The notes under the pieces are model-generated. The model was not told where the DNA came from and searched no databases. It saw only the letters and a list, made by a program, of their open reading frames with translations. This document shows positions 25,007 to 38,366 of a stretch of 64,000 nt of DNA, piece after piece. Position numbers and translations under genes: made by a program. Each line of letters opens with the position of its first letter. Position 1 is the stretch's first letter. Location of the stretch: NCBI GenBank assembly GCA_024516155.1, contig JAJJXM010000008.1, positions 868,001 through 932,000 on the forward strand, given 5' to 3'. This DNA comes from Pyronema omphalodes (taxonomy: Eukaryota; Ascomycota; Pezizomycetes; Pezizales; Pyronemataceae).

Positions 25007-26813
25007 CCAATAGTCATGACTTATCATTCAAACGACAATCAGTTTTACATTGTGTGTCCACTCTATGGCATCGTGTACACCGAGTTTCCCTCGTGTATCT
25101 CCGCACAAAGGGCTTGGCTGACACGTCACCATAACTAGTTCCCTGCCTGTCGCCTGTCAATATATCACTACAACGAAGTGACTACATAGTACATTACATA
25201 AATGTCAATATCGCAGTGTATGTGCATGCTCACCCTATGATAAGCAGAAATTATTGCCGGGACCATGCAACCATGCGGACATGGATTGGTGATGCTTGAG
25301 AGGCATAACATCTTGGATCCCTTAACAACGGAAATATTGATTCAATCGTTTGGGTAAAATTATCAAGGCCTGCTATATGGCGAACAATTCTAATGGTTCG
25401 TTGCTGAAGATATTTACGCCTGTGATGCATCATACACTTACGTTATCGTGGTTGCAGTCTCCCAGAGATATGCCTCTGGAGAATAATATAGAAACTGAAT
25501 TATTCGTGTAGCTGTTAAAATAGTTCTTGTCGACTTACTTGGTTGTGTGGGTTAGAATTGAAGTCCCAGCGAAAACCCGAGAAACACCATGGGTTATCTG
25601 GAGAACCTACTAACACTGATCCCTGCTCATATGATAAGGCAGAGCTTTGGAAAGTTCAGCCGCAAATTTTCCCATGAAACCTCGATGGTTCTTAAAGAAA
25701 CTCTTGAAGTAATTTTCGGTTACATCTACGCGCACGCAGACTTTTTAGAATCTCGAAGTTGTTATAGGGGCATTTATAGTGTCCGAATGGAGCGAGCAAA
25801 ACAAAAACACCGATGTATAAAACATCCTGAAATGCCGTGAAACCAAGGCCAGTTGATAAGAAATTAACCTTGTTCACTTTTTGGGGGCGGGGATAGAACA
25901 TCGCAGCGGTGGCCCGCATCGCGCTGGGGTGCAGAAGAGTGGGGCGATTGATTGTGCATGTGGCTGCCTAGCATCACTGCCTCATCTCTCATCTCAATAG
26001 CGGGGTATGCTAGGCATCAGTTCTGTCTTTTGTTTGGAAACCCCGAGTTCTACATCTATAAATTGAGAAGTTTGAGCGGTATAGGAACAATTTCATCAAG
26101 TTATACATATTGATGAAATGCAATTGAGTTTATTCTGGCAGATATGGCACTCGCATAATTGGTATTGCGATGCCGGCAATATCCACACATTTCAAGGTGC
26201 GTCAAGGTCATCATTCATGTTCATTAAGCGGTATCCGAGTTCCGGGTCATTTAATCGTGCCGGCCCTGTATTTAGTACCAGCTTGTACTTGAATTGGCCA
26301 AAGAGCAGTAAACGACCCAATTTGCGTAAAACAACTGCATTCTTTGGATCATCTTGCAGCTTAAAATGCTGCGAGTTGCAGTGTGCTTGTACACGTATGC
26401 AGCTGCATATTTCAGCTGGATGTGCATGTTTCCGCCACTAGATCCGGCCGATTCAGTCGTATCGTGGAAAACCAAAGACATGTTCTCTGCAAGTTTTACT
26501 CCGTCGTGACTATATAGTGACCGGGACCTTCCATTCCGTAGTTCACCGTGTAAAGAACTGAACACCATTTTCACCACTTATTAATGGGAATGATATAAGA
26601 GGCCTTATGCATTCCTTCAAATAAATCTTTATCTTTCTTTTTCACTCTGGCTTCCATTGAATATTGCCTAGTGTACAAATACCCTTCACTCGCCGGGCCT
26701 ACCGAGTAAGTTTTCACTTAACGTCATATCGAATGCTCAGAAACAAAGTAATTATGCCCAGAAAACCAAAGCCAAAGTAAAAACTCTAATAAATAACGAT
26801 TTTGACTACAGAA
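25007..26813. other. Intergenic, no gene recognised
   Basis: Short ORFs only (longest 107 codons at 26118-26441), without motifs. A CTACAG 2 nt before the ATG at 26814 could be the 3' end of a 5'-UTR intron of the next gene. Confidence 0.55.
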
Positions 26814-29800
26814 ATGTCCAGTGAAACGGATATCCACCGTGACGTACCTTATGACAGCGAATTGGAGATGTCCGGCTTTCCCAGTCATGTCACACCCGAC
26901 GAGGATTTGTTAAAGCCCAACCTAAAACTCATTCAGTTCCCACCAAATATCACTGGTATCGGTTCGGCCAGTATTCTCGAACAGGAAATTGACCAAATAC
27001 CATCCGCGAAAGAACAAGAAGTCCAGTAAGCGTTAGAAAAAAAATTAATATTGGAAATTAGTTTACTAATAGCGATGTTTTGACAGTGTAATCCTTGTAA
27101 ACGGTATTGAAGGTGATCCTTTTGCAGCGACAGGCAATCGGATCTGGACGGGTCAGAGATCCGGTACCGTTTGGATTCGCGATCTCTTACCAATGGCTCT
27201 CAAGGATTTCAAGCTATACCATTACCAATACGAAGTAGCACGACTTCGCACAGCATTTGGAGAGGATTTAAACCGTGAGATACGATCTCACGCCACAACA
27301 CTTTTGAACTCAGTTTTCGCAAAATTCAAGGACGGAAATCCACGCCTAGTCTTCGTAGGAAATGGCATGGGCGGGCTTATCGCAAAGCAGGTAAGGAACC
27401 TCACCCCACTTTATCGTTATTTGCTGATAACTTCCAAGGCACTTGTATTCTGCGGCACCAACAAGCCCGATAATGGCATCGATATTGAGCAAAAGCCAGA
27501 ATCGGCTGCTCTAAATGGGATGTCCAATCCAGAACCAATTACTCGAATCCCGGATGCTTTCAGATTTGTGAATCGTCATATAACAAGTGTGATATTTATC
27601 GGTAAGTTCTCCTTTTTATGAATTAATACATTTTAGTATAATCTGACCTGGCTGTTAGCAACGCCTCATCGTGGCTGGCAAACCGAGGCCGGGGATGCTT
27701 ACTATACTGCCGCACAAGATCCAGAAGACGACCCAGATCCACTGAGTGATGTAAATATACAAAGCGATCAAGATGATACCTCATCAGAAATCTCAGTTGT
27801 AACAAAGTCTGGAGTTCACAACGCAGGATCAAGACGAAGTTTAACATCTGATTATTCCTCGTCAGATGATGGCTCACCAAGGCAAAAGATGTGGCAGCAG
27901 AAGTCCAGGGAAACTCAGAATGAAAGAGGTTATTACGACATATTTCAGCCGGAAGAAAAGAGTCAGACCCCCACTGATGGATTACGCAATTACACATCCG
28001 TGGATAGTGTGCTGAATGGCGAACTATACGATAAAACGACCATGCCTTCTCCGTGGTCACCACCCGACAACCAAGAAGCATCTCCAAAACTCAGCCCTTC
28101 TCCAACCTTTGTTGAGGAATATGATCAGGCATACAATTTGATCTATGCCATCCCATCATTGGACGATGAGGAGGGCGAAGAGGGTGACGTCATGATCCCA
28201 AAAAGCACAGATGGTACACAGATAATATGTCCGTCGGACAACTTTATCATGCCAAATCCCACAGAAGGCTCTCCAATATTTACTGTGGTTCCGAAAAGAT
28301 TAATCTCAGAAAGCGTTTTAGAGGACCGTGGATGGGAATTTGAAGGCAAAAAAGACATCACAATTATACACCGTGGACTGAGTTCTTCTGAGATCCAGGA
28401 TGCTATTGAATCGTCGAGGGCGATAAGAGAAAAACGTGCGCCTGCGGGACATAGCCCTGACTCATCACCGAGGTCTGTTATTGAACGCTCGAAAAACATG
28501 AGTAAAGATCCAATCTTGGTTCACCCGCGGTCACCAGTACCGAGAGGCCTCAAAAATCCCAGTACATGGCCCAAATATAACCGCAGGTCAAAGTTCGCCA
28601 CTCCTGGTCCTTCTAGTCTTAAGAAGCCAGAATTAGTATCTCATGCTTCCATTGGCGAAAGGTTCACAAAAGCCTTTGATAAAATAGTTTCTGCACCAGA
28701 TATATTACCACCACCTATTCCACTACATGGTATTGATGTCAAGGGCAAATCCAAAGCTATCAACGATATACCACCATTGGAATATCAAGAATCGTCCGAA
28801 CCCCGACTTTCAGTACCAAGTCCAGGAATCACCACCGACATTGCGTTAGAAGAGGATAGCATGAAACCTCATATCGCTGGGGATGATATAGACAATCAAA
28901 GCCTTAAGCTATCTGACGGTGTATCTCATGAAGGGCCAGCACCGGTTTCATTGACGATAGAGCCACATTGTATCCCTGGCCCAAGCATTCAAGCTTCAGA
29001 TGGCGAGGCGCCAACGGTAAAGCTGCTTGAAAATTCTTCTCCAGAAAATACATTGCCGGAAACAGGGCTACCGGTTATAGAATCATCCGCAACAGAACCG
29101 TTGAACATCACTTCTGCAACCAATGCCGCGATCCCTGAGCGAGAAATATACTCAATTGATAATTTCGATTTTGGTGGCAGGGAAAAGACACCGAACGAAA
29201 CTATCCCACTACACGGTGACGCTTTGATTGTTGACAAAAAGTCATTGAGTGCAGATTCGAGCGACCAGAAGCCTGCACTAAATGCGAGAGACAATTCGTT
29301 GCTAGCGAGTGATTCTCTGCCGAAGTCTGAGCTAGCCTCAGCCGAAACCAAAAACAATACTATAACTGTAGACTCACCTTGGAGGACGCAAGCTGCCGAG
29401 TGGTCGCCTGGAAAATTTACACCGGAGATCCTCAATAATAATCGAAGGGCCTCAAAAGAGGAACCCGAAAATCCCCAGGAAGGGGCTACGGCTGCATCGA
29501 ACCCGCCTACTGATAAAAATACTTTCATCAGGCCACCGCGTCAGGTGCGCTTTGAGACGAACTCTTCGGCGGAATCGGTTACAAGTCAATCATGTGTCGA
29601 CGAACCTGAGATTTATTATTACGTAGATCAGCCTCTAATTCGGTACCAGAAAAACCCACGGCCAATGAACATTCCAAGTTATAGAATGTATTCGGATCCT
29701 CCAGATCGTAGACAAAGCCGTGCTGGATCGCGTCAAAGAAGCTCTTCTTTCCGCTTTTACACCGGCAGAAGTACTCGTGGTAACTCACCTACTAATTCCG

Positions 29801-32588
29801 ATAATGACTACATCGAATACCAACAGTATCTGCGACCATATCCGTCAACCTCAGCTAGTTCTTACTACGGAGGATCTCGGAAAGCCAGTAGTCGAAAAGG
29901 TTCATATTACGACGATGCAGAAAGCAGAGACGGCCGGTATCTGCAACCATATCCTTCAACCTCAGCCAGTTCTTACTACGGAGGATCTCGGAAGGTCAGA
30001 AGTCGAAAAGGCTCATATTACGACGATACAGAAAGCAGAGACAGCCGGTATCTGCGACCATATCCTTCAACCCCAGCCAGTTCTTACTACGGAGGATCTC
30101 GGAAAGCCAGTAGTCGAAAAGGTTCATATTACGACGATGCAGAAAGCAGAGACGGCCGGTATCTGCGACCATATCCTTCAACCTCAGCCAGTTCTTACTA
30201 CGGAGGAACTCGGAAGACTAGAAGCCGGAGAGACTCATATTACGATGATACAGAAAGTACAGAAAGCGTACAACCTGTACGTTACAGGCTTAGGAAGGTT
30301 GCATCCCAGGCAGATCTTCAAAAACGTGAGGCAGAACTACGGAAAGGCTACGAGGAAATTAAATCCCAGCTTGAAACAGCGGTGAAAATAAGAAAATGGG
30401 ACCCTTATCATCGAGCCGAATCGGCCTTTCTAGAGAAGCTCCGGATCGACTTTGAGGGGGTCTGCAACCAATACGATATTTTATCGGTGTTTTCATCGGA
30501 TCAACTGCTCGATCATGACGACACAGCCACCTCATCGAGAATCGTTGGAAAAGGCACTGCATTGCTGATTGTACCAACGGAAGAATTTCTAGCCATGGCC
30601 CTTAGGTCTCATGCCGATCTCTTAAGATATGATAGTAGGGAGGATAATCAGTATTCTCTATTTGAGGAAACGATTACAACATTCATCGAAAAGGCGCGAT
30701 TAAAGACTATTAGAACAGATGCGAATCTGAGAAACGAGAGTTCTCAAACGCTACTGTTAGAGAATCAATGTGGAGTAGACGAAAAGACGTTCAATCTGTT
30801 AAAGAAGCATTACCCTTTCAAAAAAGAAGTTGATGCAGTAATTGTAAGTATCACAACGCTTCATGGTCCTAGAAGTGTATCACAAAAAGTCCATAACAAT
30901 TCTTTTCCACTTTCTCGGTTGGGGGAGAAGTATATCTGGAGTAATCAAACTCGAAATGGACCAGATAGTCACCATGCATGCTTATGGGTTCACATACCGA
31001 GCAATGATAGATCTTGGGCTGATGTTAGTCAAAACCCACTGCCCATTACTTAATTTCCATACTAACAAAAATGCATTTATTGCAGTTCATCATAGCAAAA
31101 GTACACAACCTTCGAACGCCGAGCATCCCATTGGAAATAAAGTCGTATGATTGCTGGAAAGCCAGTGAACGTAAGCATACGTATGCAGAAGGCTTTACTT
31201 TCAGATATATGAATCCTTCCTGCTCAATTATGCGCCCCTCCAATCAGGGACCGCCTCAGCTGGTACTACATATGCCATATTTACACTGGTCGAAATCAGA
31301 AGACCAAGTGGAGAGATCAGAGGCATTGGAACGCTTCAGCAAAGATCGAGTACTGCAGAATATCTATAAGCAAACTAGAAGAAATGGCTCGAATTTTCTC
31401 AGCACTGCTTCTCTCGGCGACTGTCAAGACGATCTAACGGACTTACACTATCACCCACGTCGTACACTGGATCAATACTGGTACCGTAGCATTGATACGA
31501 AAGCCCGTGACAAAGACCAGATTATATACCATGAGACAGATCCAAAAAAAGTTTTAATGGTCGATCAACTCTGGATTTACGTCACATCGCCAGATACCAT
31601 GGTTACTTTCTTCCCGGAAAATGATCAGACCGACCCGAACTCCGTGTACAGATTTGCCGATTTAAAAACAGAGATAATGCAGGGATTGGAGGGCTTGAAG
31701 AAGAGCAATACCGGTAGTTATGTTTTCACTGACGCCTTCGATATGACAGCATATTGTCTGTATCATGCTGTGACGGTCCTTCTTGCTCATCGTCACAGCG
31801 ACGGATATCTTGCGGTTATGCGCGTTTTCCGAGATACTCTTGAGAGATCCTACGACAACGCCGTTAGGAGTTTTGACGAGTTCATCGCCAATCCGGATGA
31901 TAATCTCGAAGTCAATGAAGATTTGAAAATATTACGAAAAGTCGCAGATCTTGCCGACGAACTTAGAATCATGCATCATTTATTCGAAGAGCAACTTGAA
32001 GTCATCACAAAGTTCACGGAACAAGTCAAAGCCTTACCACGCGATAGCATCGCTAATGAAAATACAATTTCACTGGCTAAGCTTGCGCTCAACGAGCTCG
32101 AGAAGTACCAAGCAGAAGTCATCGTATACGACAGAGAATCGCATGCAATCCGCGCCTATGTCAACAATCTTATGGATTTAAAACAGAAGGGAGCCGGACT
32201 CAATGTTGCACATAGCTCTGCTGAGCAGGGTCGTATTATGATGATTTTCACTGTCTTTACGATTGTCTTTCTCCCATTAAGCTTTTTTGCCGGCATATAC
32301 GGCATGAATGTCCGAGAGTGGTCTGGTACGGCTACTAACCCGAGTGCAAAAACGGCACTCATGTACATGGTACCAATCAGTGTAGTTCTTATATCCTTGG
32401 CTCTTCTTATTGCATTTTTTGGGAAGATTCGTCGGCTTTCTAGAGCAGTTTGGAACTTGTTCAGTGGGAACAAGAGGCAGAAGGAATTTAAATACACAAG
32501 ACTACTAGGAGACGTGAGATTGGAAGGGTTACGAAGCTTGGAGGATATGGGGCCCATTACAAGACATTCAGGGGATGGGATAGTGTAG
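26814..32588 (+). CDS. Degenerate alpha/beta-hydrolase-like plus CorA-like membrane protein, 1,848 residues
   Basis: Model: exons 26814-27025, 27087-27390, 27439-27601, 27659-31023 and 31086-32588. Introns are 61, 48, 57 and 62 nt; the third joins the frames into IFIATPHRG. The 48-nt intron ends in CCAAG and is in frame, so it is less certain. Residues about 70-235 resemble the fungal lipase-like hydrolase fold: VHVILVNGIEG, WIRDLLP, the elbow VFVGNGMGG, and ATPHRG. The nucleophile position is Asn163, not Ser, so it is probably catalytically dead. Residues about 240-940 are low-complexity. Residues 950-1097 are four 37-residue Tyr/Ser/Arg repeats. The C-terminal part is the fungal CorA-like family: LDQYWYRSIDT, MVDQLW, two membrane helices (about 1730-1753 and 1770-1795) and the YGMN motif at 1753-1756. 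Ion transport is not assured; many fungal CorA-like proteins are uncharacterised. Confidence 0.8.
29827..30270 (+). repeat. Four tandem 111-bp repeats inside the CorA-like gene
   Basis: Copies start at 29827, 29938, 30049 and 30160. Each encodes 37 residues opening with YLRPYPSTSASSYYGG (one copy YLQ), followed by an Arg/Ser-Lys segment and SYYDD-(A/T)-ES. The first three copies are nearly identical at the DNA level; the fourth is more diverged. Exact period and near identity suggest recent unequal exchange, so copy number may vary between strains. Confidence 0.95.
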
Positions 32589-34880
32589 ATAGGGCTGGTT
32601 GTAGTTCCTTCTTAGCTCTTTTTTTTTATTTTTCTATTTTCTTATTTAGATGACCAAAAGTCTCGATGAAGATGGATTGAGGAAGAAACCGAGAAATTGG
32701 CAGGTCGTAGAGCTCTGAATCGCGTGCAACACAACAGCAATATTGCAATGCACCTCGCCTCACTTCACTTCACATGTTCCAAAAGAGCCGTGAATTATTT
32801 AAAACTAAGTATTATAGTCACATAAATCAGATCAAAATATTCATGAGTGAGAATGAAATGATAGAAGTTTCTCGATTTCTAGTATCCAATTACAATTCCA
32901 TTCTTCTGATAGACTTCGAGGTCCCAACTCACATTCATTTTCCATATATGTCAAACCAATTGCTTCTTGCTCGCCTTCCTCTTCTTTTTTTACCGCAGGG
33001 ACCATGATTCCTCCCTGGACAGCCGTGCAATCTATGAGCCGATAAGAATACTCTGTCTCTCTTGCATTGCTGGGTCATAAAAGTCATACGCACATTTGCT
33101 ATAGATAAGAAGGCAGTGAAGTTCTTCCCCTTTTTCAAAGCCGAATAACTCATGAGAACAGGCATTACGTCTTTCATTCAGCGTTGTTGAGAGAGGCAGT
33201 ATTATTAAGCCCGAGTGATGATACCGTCGTAGGTTTATTTATTAAATTGGTGCTCTGCGTGGAATACTGTGAAGTGGAGGTGGAGTTGACTTAAGACAAG
33301 TTGAACAGATGTTTAGTGGGACCGTGGCAATCTTTTCGGACTTCACTCCTGTTCTTGAACGATTCACTTCCTCCACTTCCACTTCAAGTTGAGAAGTTTT
33401 TCGATAATCAACTTCAACCTTTGGTATATAGCATTATTTGCTGATTGGAATGTGTATTGCCTACTTTGACAACCGCGGTACGAACAAAATCCACATTCAA
33501 CAGAGACAATGTTCACTGATTCAGTCTAGTAGATACTATTAGGTAATGCATATCCTACCTCTACACGATACCCAGCTGCTTCGTTTTTCTTCGATTCCTG
33601 TTCAAACGATCTCACAAATCTCTAAATACCTATGAAGTGGACTCAATCTATTCATCTCATTTCAAAACTTGGTCTACGGTGATACTAGGCAATGCGGAGC
33701 AGTAACTTCTACACCGCTCCGATATGCCAACAAACGTTTCAGGTGCGGGGCGAGAATGGTGTTTGGCCACGGGGATCAACTGCATCCCTATGCAAATAGG
33801 GCTCAGGGCTAAGATGAGAGGTTTTGCACTTGACGATGATCCACGCGAGACGCCCTTACCGCAGTACCCGGCCCTAAGCCCCGCGAAAACCAAGGACATA
33901 GTAGAAGCACATCTGTTTAAGGCTGGCCAAAAATAACACGAGCTATTCACCGCTTGTCACTGGTGACGTCGGGACTGGCGGTGAATATGAATTTATTGCA
34001 CAACGCTTGGACATGGGTGATGACAAAATCCTTTCATCTACCTCACTTCTTTCCTACTCTACATCGTACGTTACCGCTGATCTCGGCAAATCTCGCCTTC
34101 TCCATTTATCCGCAAAGTTTGTGGGTGGCTTCTTTACCTGCAGAACACGCCGAAAATGGTGCGAAACAACTGTCCCATCAACAGATGGTGTTGAATTAGC
34201 GACGGATCGGTGCTCTTGGCTGTTTGAATTCCTGTGGAGAGGTGAGTCTATCCTGATTCCGCATGTCGATGCTGAGGGATGTATTCTGTGCACAGAATAC
34301 TCACGAAGGCAAGCAGCACAACGAAAGCTTCGATTTTGCGGATTCCTCAGAACGACAAAAGGTTCGACTTTGCGGATTCTTCAGAACGCACCAAAACGCT
34401 GATCAGAATCTAGACCTTCTTGAAGGCAGATATTCCCGAACAGACCCAGCGCTAGCAGACCAGGAACAGCCACTACCCCCAAATTGCTGAACAGTAAGCA
34501 CGGTGGCAGGTTCTCGCAACACAATTTCTCCTGTGCGATGCTGACAATTATATCACTAGACGCAGAGGCTATACTGTGTGTCTATCAATTTACGTCCACA
34601 GTGTCTATCAATTTACATACCTTGAGGTAGGACTCCGAGAAACTCGTTCCTGCTTCGCGGCTGCCATACCAAGCTATTACTCATACATGCGCCTATCAGG
34701 TTAGCATTCATCTACATCATCCCCACGTCAAACAGCAATCGGGGACAGTAAGAGCACCAGCAGCACTGAGAGCTCTTCCGCCCAGAACTACGATTGAATC
34801 CATCGCCACGCATCACTACGACACCGTCTGCTTGTGTGCCCGCCCCAGATATCCTATGCGTACGTAGCCTGAAGAAAATA
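32589..34880. other. Intergenic with an unassigned short ORF and small repeats
   Basis: The ORF at 33724-33936 on + (70 codons, with GLRAKMRGFALDDDPRETPL) has a protein-like composition but no family I recognise. Two copies of a roughly 26-bp unit (TTCGATTTTGCGGATTC type) lie 34 bp apart at 34329 and 34363. A 16-bp unit GTGTCTATCAATTTAC is repeated near 34580-34620. No gene is called. Confidence 0.5.
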
Positions 34881-37534
34881 ATGACACCAACCCCGCCTTC
34901 CTCCAACTCCAGCCACTCGCCGCAGGACCACCAGCTCACTGCCAGCAACCACGCCTTTCGCGTTGTTCGCAAACGTAACCGCGTTCCCCTGAGCTGTGGT
35001 CCGTGTCGCAACCGAAAGTACGCACAACCCGAGATCACTACCCCGCGTCTTGATCGCTAACGATGCAAGACTCAAATGCAACCGACAAACACCGTGTGAG
35101 AACTGTGTACGGCGAAACGATGCCAGCTCCTGTACCTATGCAACAAACACCCACTCCGCGCGACATCGCAAGCCCAGTAATTCATCATCATCATCAGATG
35201 AGATGCAAAGCCGTATCGACCGTCTTGAGGGGCTGGTCCTTTCGTTGATGAGCGGGAACTCTAACAATGTGTCGGTAGGACGACAAAGAACTGGAGGTAG
35301 CTCATCAGGCGGTGCTGTATATTCTGAATCGCAAGACGGCGAGTTGGACGAGTATGATGAGAGCATGGGTTACGATGACCACGACGAGCAGTATGAGCGA
35401 GAGGGTGGAAGAAGAAATGGTCCGAGTAGTGTTGAGGAGGAGGTTGAGGAGGTTAGAAACGCGTTGGGAATTATGAAGGTTCAGGAAGGCAAGACATTTT
35501 ACAGAGGAGAGACACATTGGGCAGCATTGTTGTCGGAGGTTTGTGCCATATTATCAGCAGCGGCAGCAAATTTGCTAAAGCTCAACAGGTTACCGAAGTT
35601 AGGCGATATTTTGAGGAAACAAAACAGAAATGGGAGAATGAGATTGCTGCGATGAGATGTACGAGCACTATATCTAGACTGCAGGCAACAGGATTTCCGT
35701 TCTCCGCTGGGCCCCCACCATCGAAGAAGGATTTGCTGGCGCTTGTTCCAGCAAATACAAGTGAGGTAGATCGTCTGGTAGACGCCTACTTCCGCAATCA
35801 TAATCCGTTATTTCGTACGTAGCTGCGATCCTTTTATCCTCCACAGTACTAATTTTCAGTGCAGGTGTCTTGCATCAACCAACGTTCAGGAGACAGTTAG
35901 AACAGTTCAAGGAGAATCCTGAAGGCGTAGAAATTCTATGGCTTGGACTCTTGATGGTTGTTATGTCTATTGCTATTAAAATCCACGATGCCTCGGGTGA
36001 ACCGCCTATCAAGCTACCCAGCAACACCGACACCATCACCACCTGGCACGCATTCCGCAGTGCCGCAGAACAATGCCTCGTCGTTGGAGAATATACCAAG
36101 AAGCTCTATGTGCATACAGTGCAAACGCTAATCCTTCTGTGTCTTGGAACTACTGATGACAATAGTTGGTTGCATATGGGAAGCGTGATCCGGATAGCCA
36201 TGAGTATGGGGTTACATCGCGACCCTGGCCAGTTTCCCGCCATTTCTCCTGGTGAGGCTGAGATCAGGAGAAGACTTTGGACTCAAATCACATGTATTGA
36301 TCTTCTCACTTCAATACAGATCGGATTACCATCAATGGTAAATCAAGATGAATGCGATACCCGATTACCGATGAACCTCAACGATGATGACATTAGCGAA
36401 GATACGGTTACGCTTCCTCCCGAGCGAGGCAAAGAGCAAATAACCGATGTGTGCTATATGATCTCGAAGGCGTCTATGGCGCACAAGCTGTGCGAGGTAA
36501 TTAAGCAGGTGAACTCAGTGAAAGCACGACCACCATACGAGCAGATCTTGAAGTTGGAAAAGGAGATCAACAGCGTCTACGAAGAAATTCCTCACTTCCT
36601 TCGCCAAAAACCAATTGAGAATTCCCAACTAGATCCCGCATGGCTTATTATCCAACGTCACAACCTCGACCTTCTTCGACAAATGGCCTTCCTAGCCCTC
36701 CACCGCCCTTACGCCGCCCGCGCTCGCTCAAACCCTCGATATACCCACTCCTACCATCAATGTGTCGGCGCCGCCATGGCACTTCTAAAACATCAAGACG
36801 AGCTTTACACTCTTGGCACCACATACCTGAGGCATGTCCGCTGGTATACCGATACCCATAGTACTCAGGAATATCTTGGTGCCGCTATGATCGTCTGTAT
36901 GGACCTTAACGACCCCCACAAGAATTCTGCCGACCCTGAGGAGCGAAAGCGCCGCTTCCAAGCCCTATGTCGAGCCCGCGATATCCATAGAAACCTTAGG
37001 GACATCAATATTGACGCATCAAAGGCTGAAGGCGTCATCGATCTTATGCTCACAAAGCTAATGAAAGCCGACTCCACATTATCCGGCCAAGCAAGTCAGC
37101 CGCCGGAGCTTTCTGAGGCTACATCCCCACCATCAGACCCGACTGTACCGCTTAAGAGCGAACAGGCGGCTGCCATGACTTTGGGAATGATGTCAGGAGG
37201 GGGACTAACACCAAACTCGGCGTTTGCAACATTATATGATCGACCAGCAACGGTGACGACCCCCGGTGGATCGCTAGATCTTCCAGACGCAACACCAGGG
37301 GTAACCAGTCCTGGTAATGGATGGAATTCTTTGCAATGGCATGCACAGCCACCGGTGGGATTCGAAGGACAGGGACTGGAATGGGATGATTGGGACGAGT
37401 TTATGAAGGAGATTAATTTGGGCGATGCACAACTGGGGGGATATCCGATGGTGAATGGATTGGGGATGTTTCCCGGGGGGCATGTAGGCGGAAATCAGAA
37501 TGGGATGGATATTAAACGAGATAGAGAAGGGTAA
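34881..37534 (+). CDS. Zn2Cys6 transcription factor with fungal-specific TF domain
   Basis: Model: exons 34881-35017, 35070-35538, 35589-35814 and 35865-37534, 833 residues; introns 52, 50 and 50 nt. The binuclear zinc cluster is C39-x2-C42-x6-C49-x5-C55-x2-C58-x8-C67. The first intron falls inside it and ends in GCAAG; only this AAG acceptor restores RNRKLKCNRQTPC. A short coiled coil with a dimerisation look follows (MQSRIDRLEGLVLSLMSG), then an acidic stretch. The middle domain starts around VDAYFRNHNPLFRVLHQPTF and includes SVIRIAMSMGLHRDPGQF and EAEIRRRLWTQITCIDLL, standard for the fungal-specific TF family. The C-terminus is Pro/Gly/Ser-rich, probably an activation region. The regulated pathway cannot be told; neighbours do not form a cluster. 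The start is the first ATG in the spliced frame. Confidence 0.9.
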
Positions 37535-38366
37535 AGACCCAGAATACGGGTGCAGTGATGGACAGTATGATGAAAGAAGTGTGTATTTGTATTCTATAGC
37601 GAAATGGCGATGGATTTTGGCATTTTTATGATGAAATGATGTTGAAAGGCACTCGGAATTCGCGGCACCGTGGCGCGTCGGATAGACGCTCACCGTAGAA
37701 GCGCATGATCTGATTGATCATCGAAGCGCAACATCATCCCCGAATCATGCAATTTTGGAACCTGATTGGATCGGCTTGTACGAGACCCGAGAAAACTCTC
37801 GAAAACCCGTCATCAAAGACCCACAAAGGCCGAGAAATCTCATTAAACTGAATCACGAGTGACGACTGAATTAAATCCTCCATCCGAGCGCCACTAACTT
37901 GATCACCGAACAACCCCGAGCCAGATCATTGTAAAACTAGCCTGAAATTATAGATCGCCGTATTCTACTGAGACCTAAATCCAAGGCAGACGAGCAGCAG
38001 AGCTTGTAGAGCTCCCGAGGCAATAATGACCTGATTCTCAAATGTCAATCAAGTACGGAGGTCAGCCCTTTGAAAACGCCCATCATGGTGCATTCTGCAC
38101 TTTTAACTCAGGTTTATCGCCTATCAAAACTTCTTCCCTACTCAGCCCTAGAAAGCACACGGGAAGATGCGAAGACACGAAGATGCGAAGATATTAGATG
38201 CACTCACTACCCTACCCGAGAAAACAGGACTACTCCAATGATTCCCGGCGATCAATCATCTTTCTGTACCGCACTATACAAACTTTTCCTTTTCCCCATG
38301 GCCAAAGAAAATACACCACATACGGCGAATTTCCATCCGTAATTCGCCGCAATTAAGCCAGTGACT

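Noticed and set aside
26802..26813. Extension of the hydrolase-CorA gene to a TTG start at 26802
   Set aside because: The ATG at 26814 has a suitable context and the upstream CTACAG is more likely a splice acceptor.
29720..30385. 221-codon + strand ORF with internal repeats
   Set aside because: Alternative frame of the 111-bp repeats in the CorA-like gene; repeat periodicity keeps it open.
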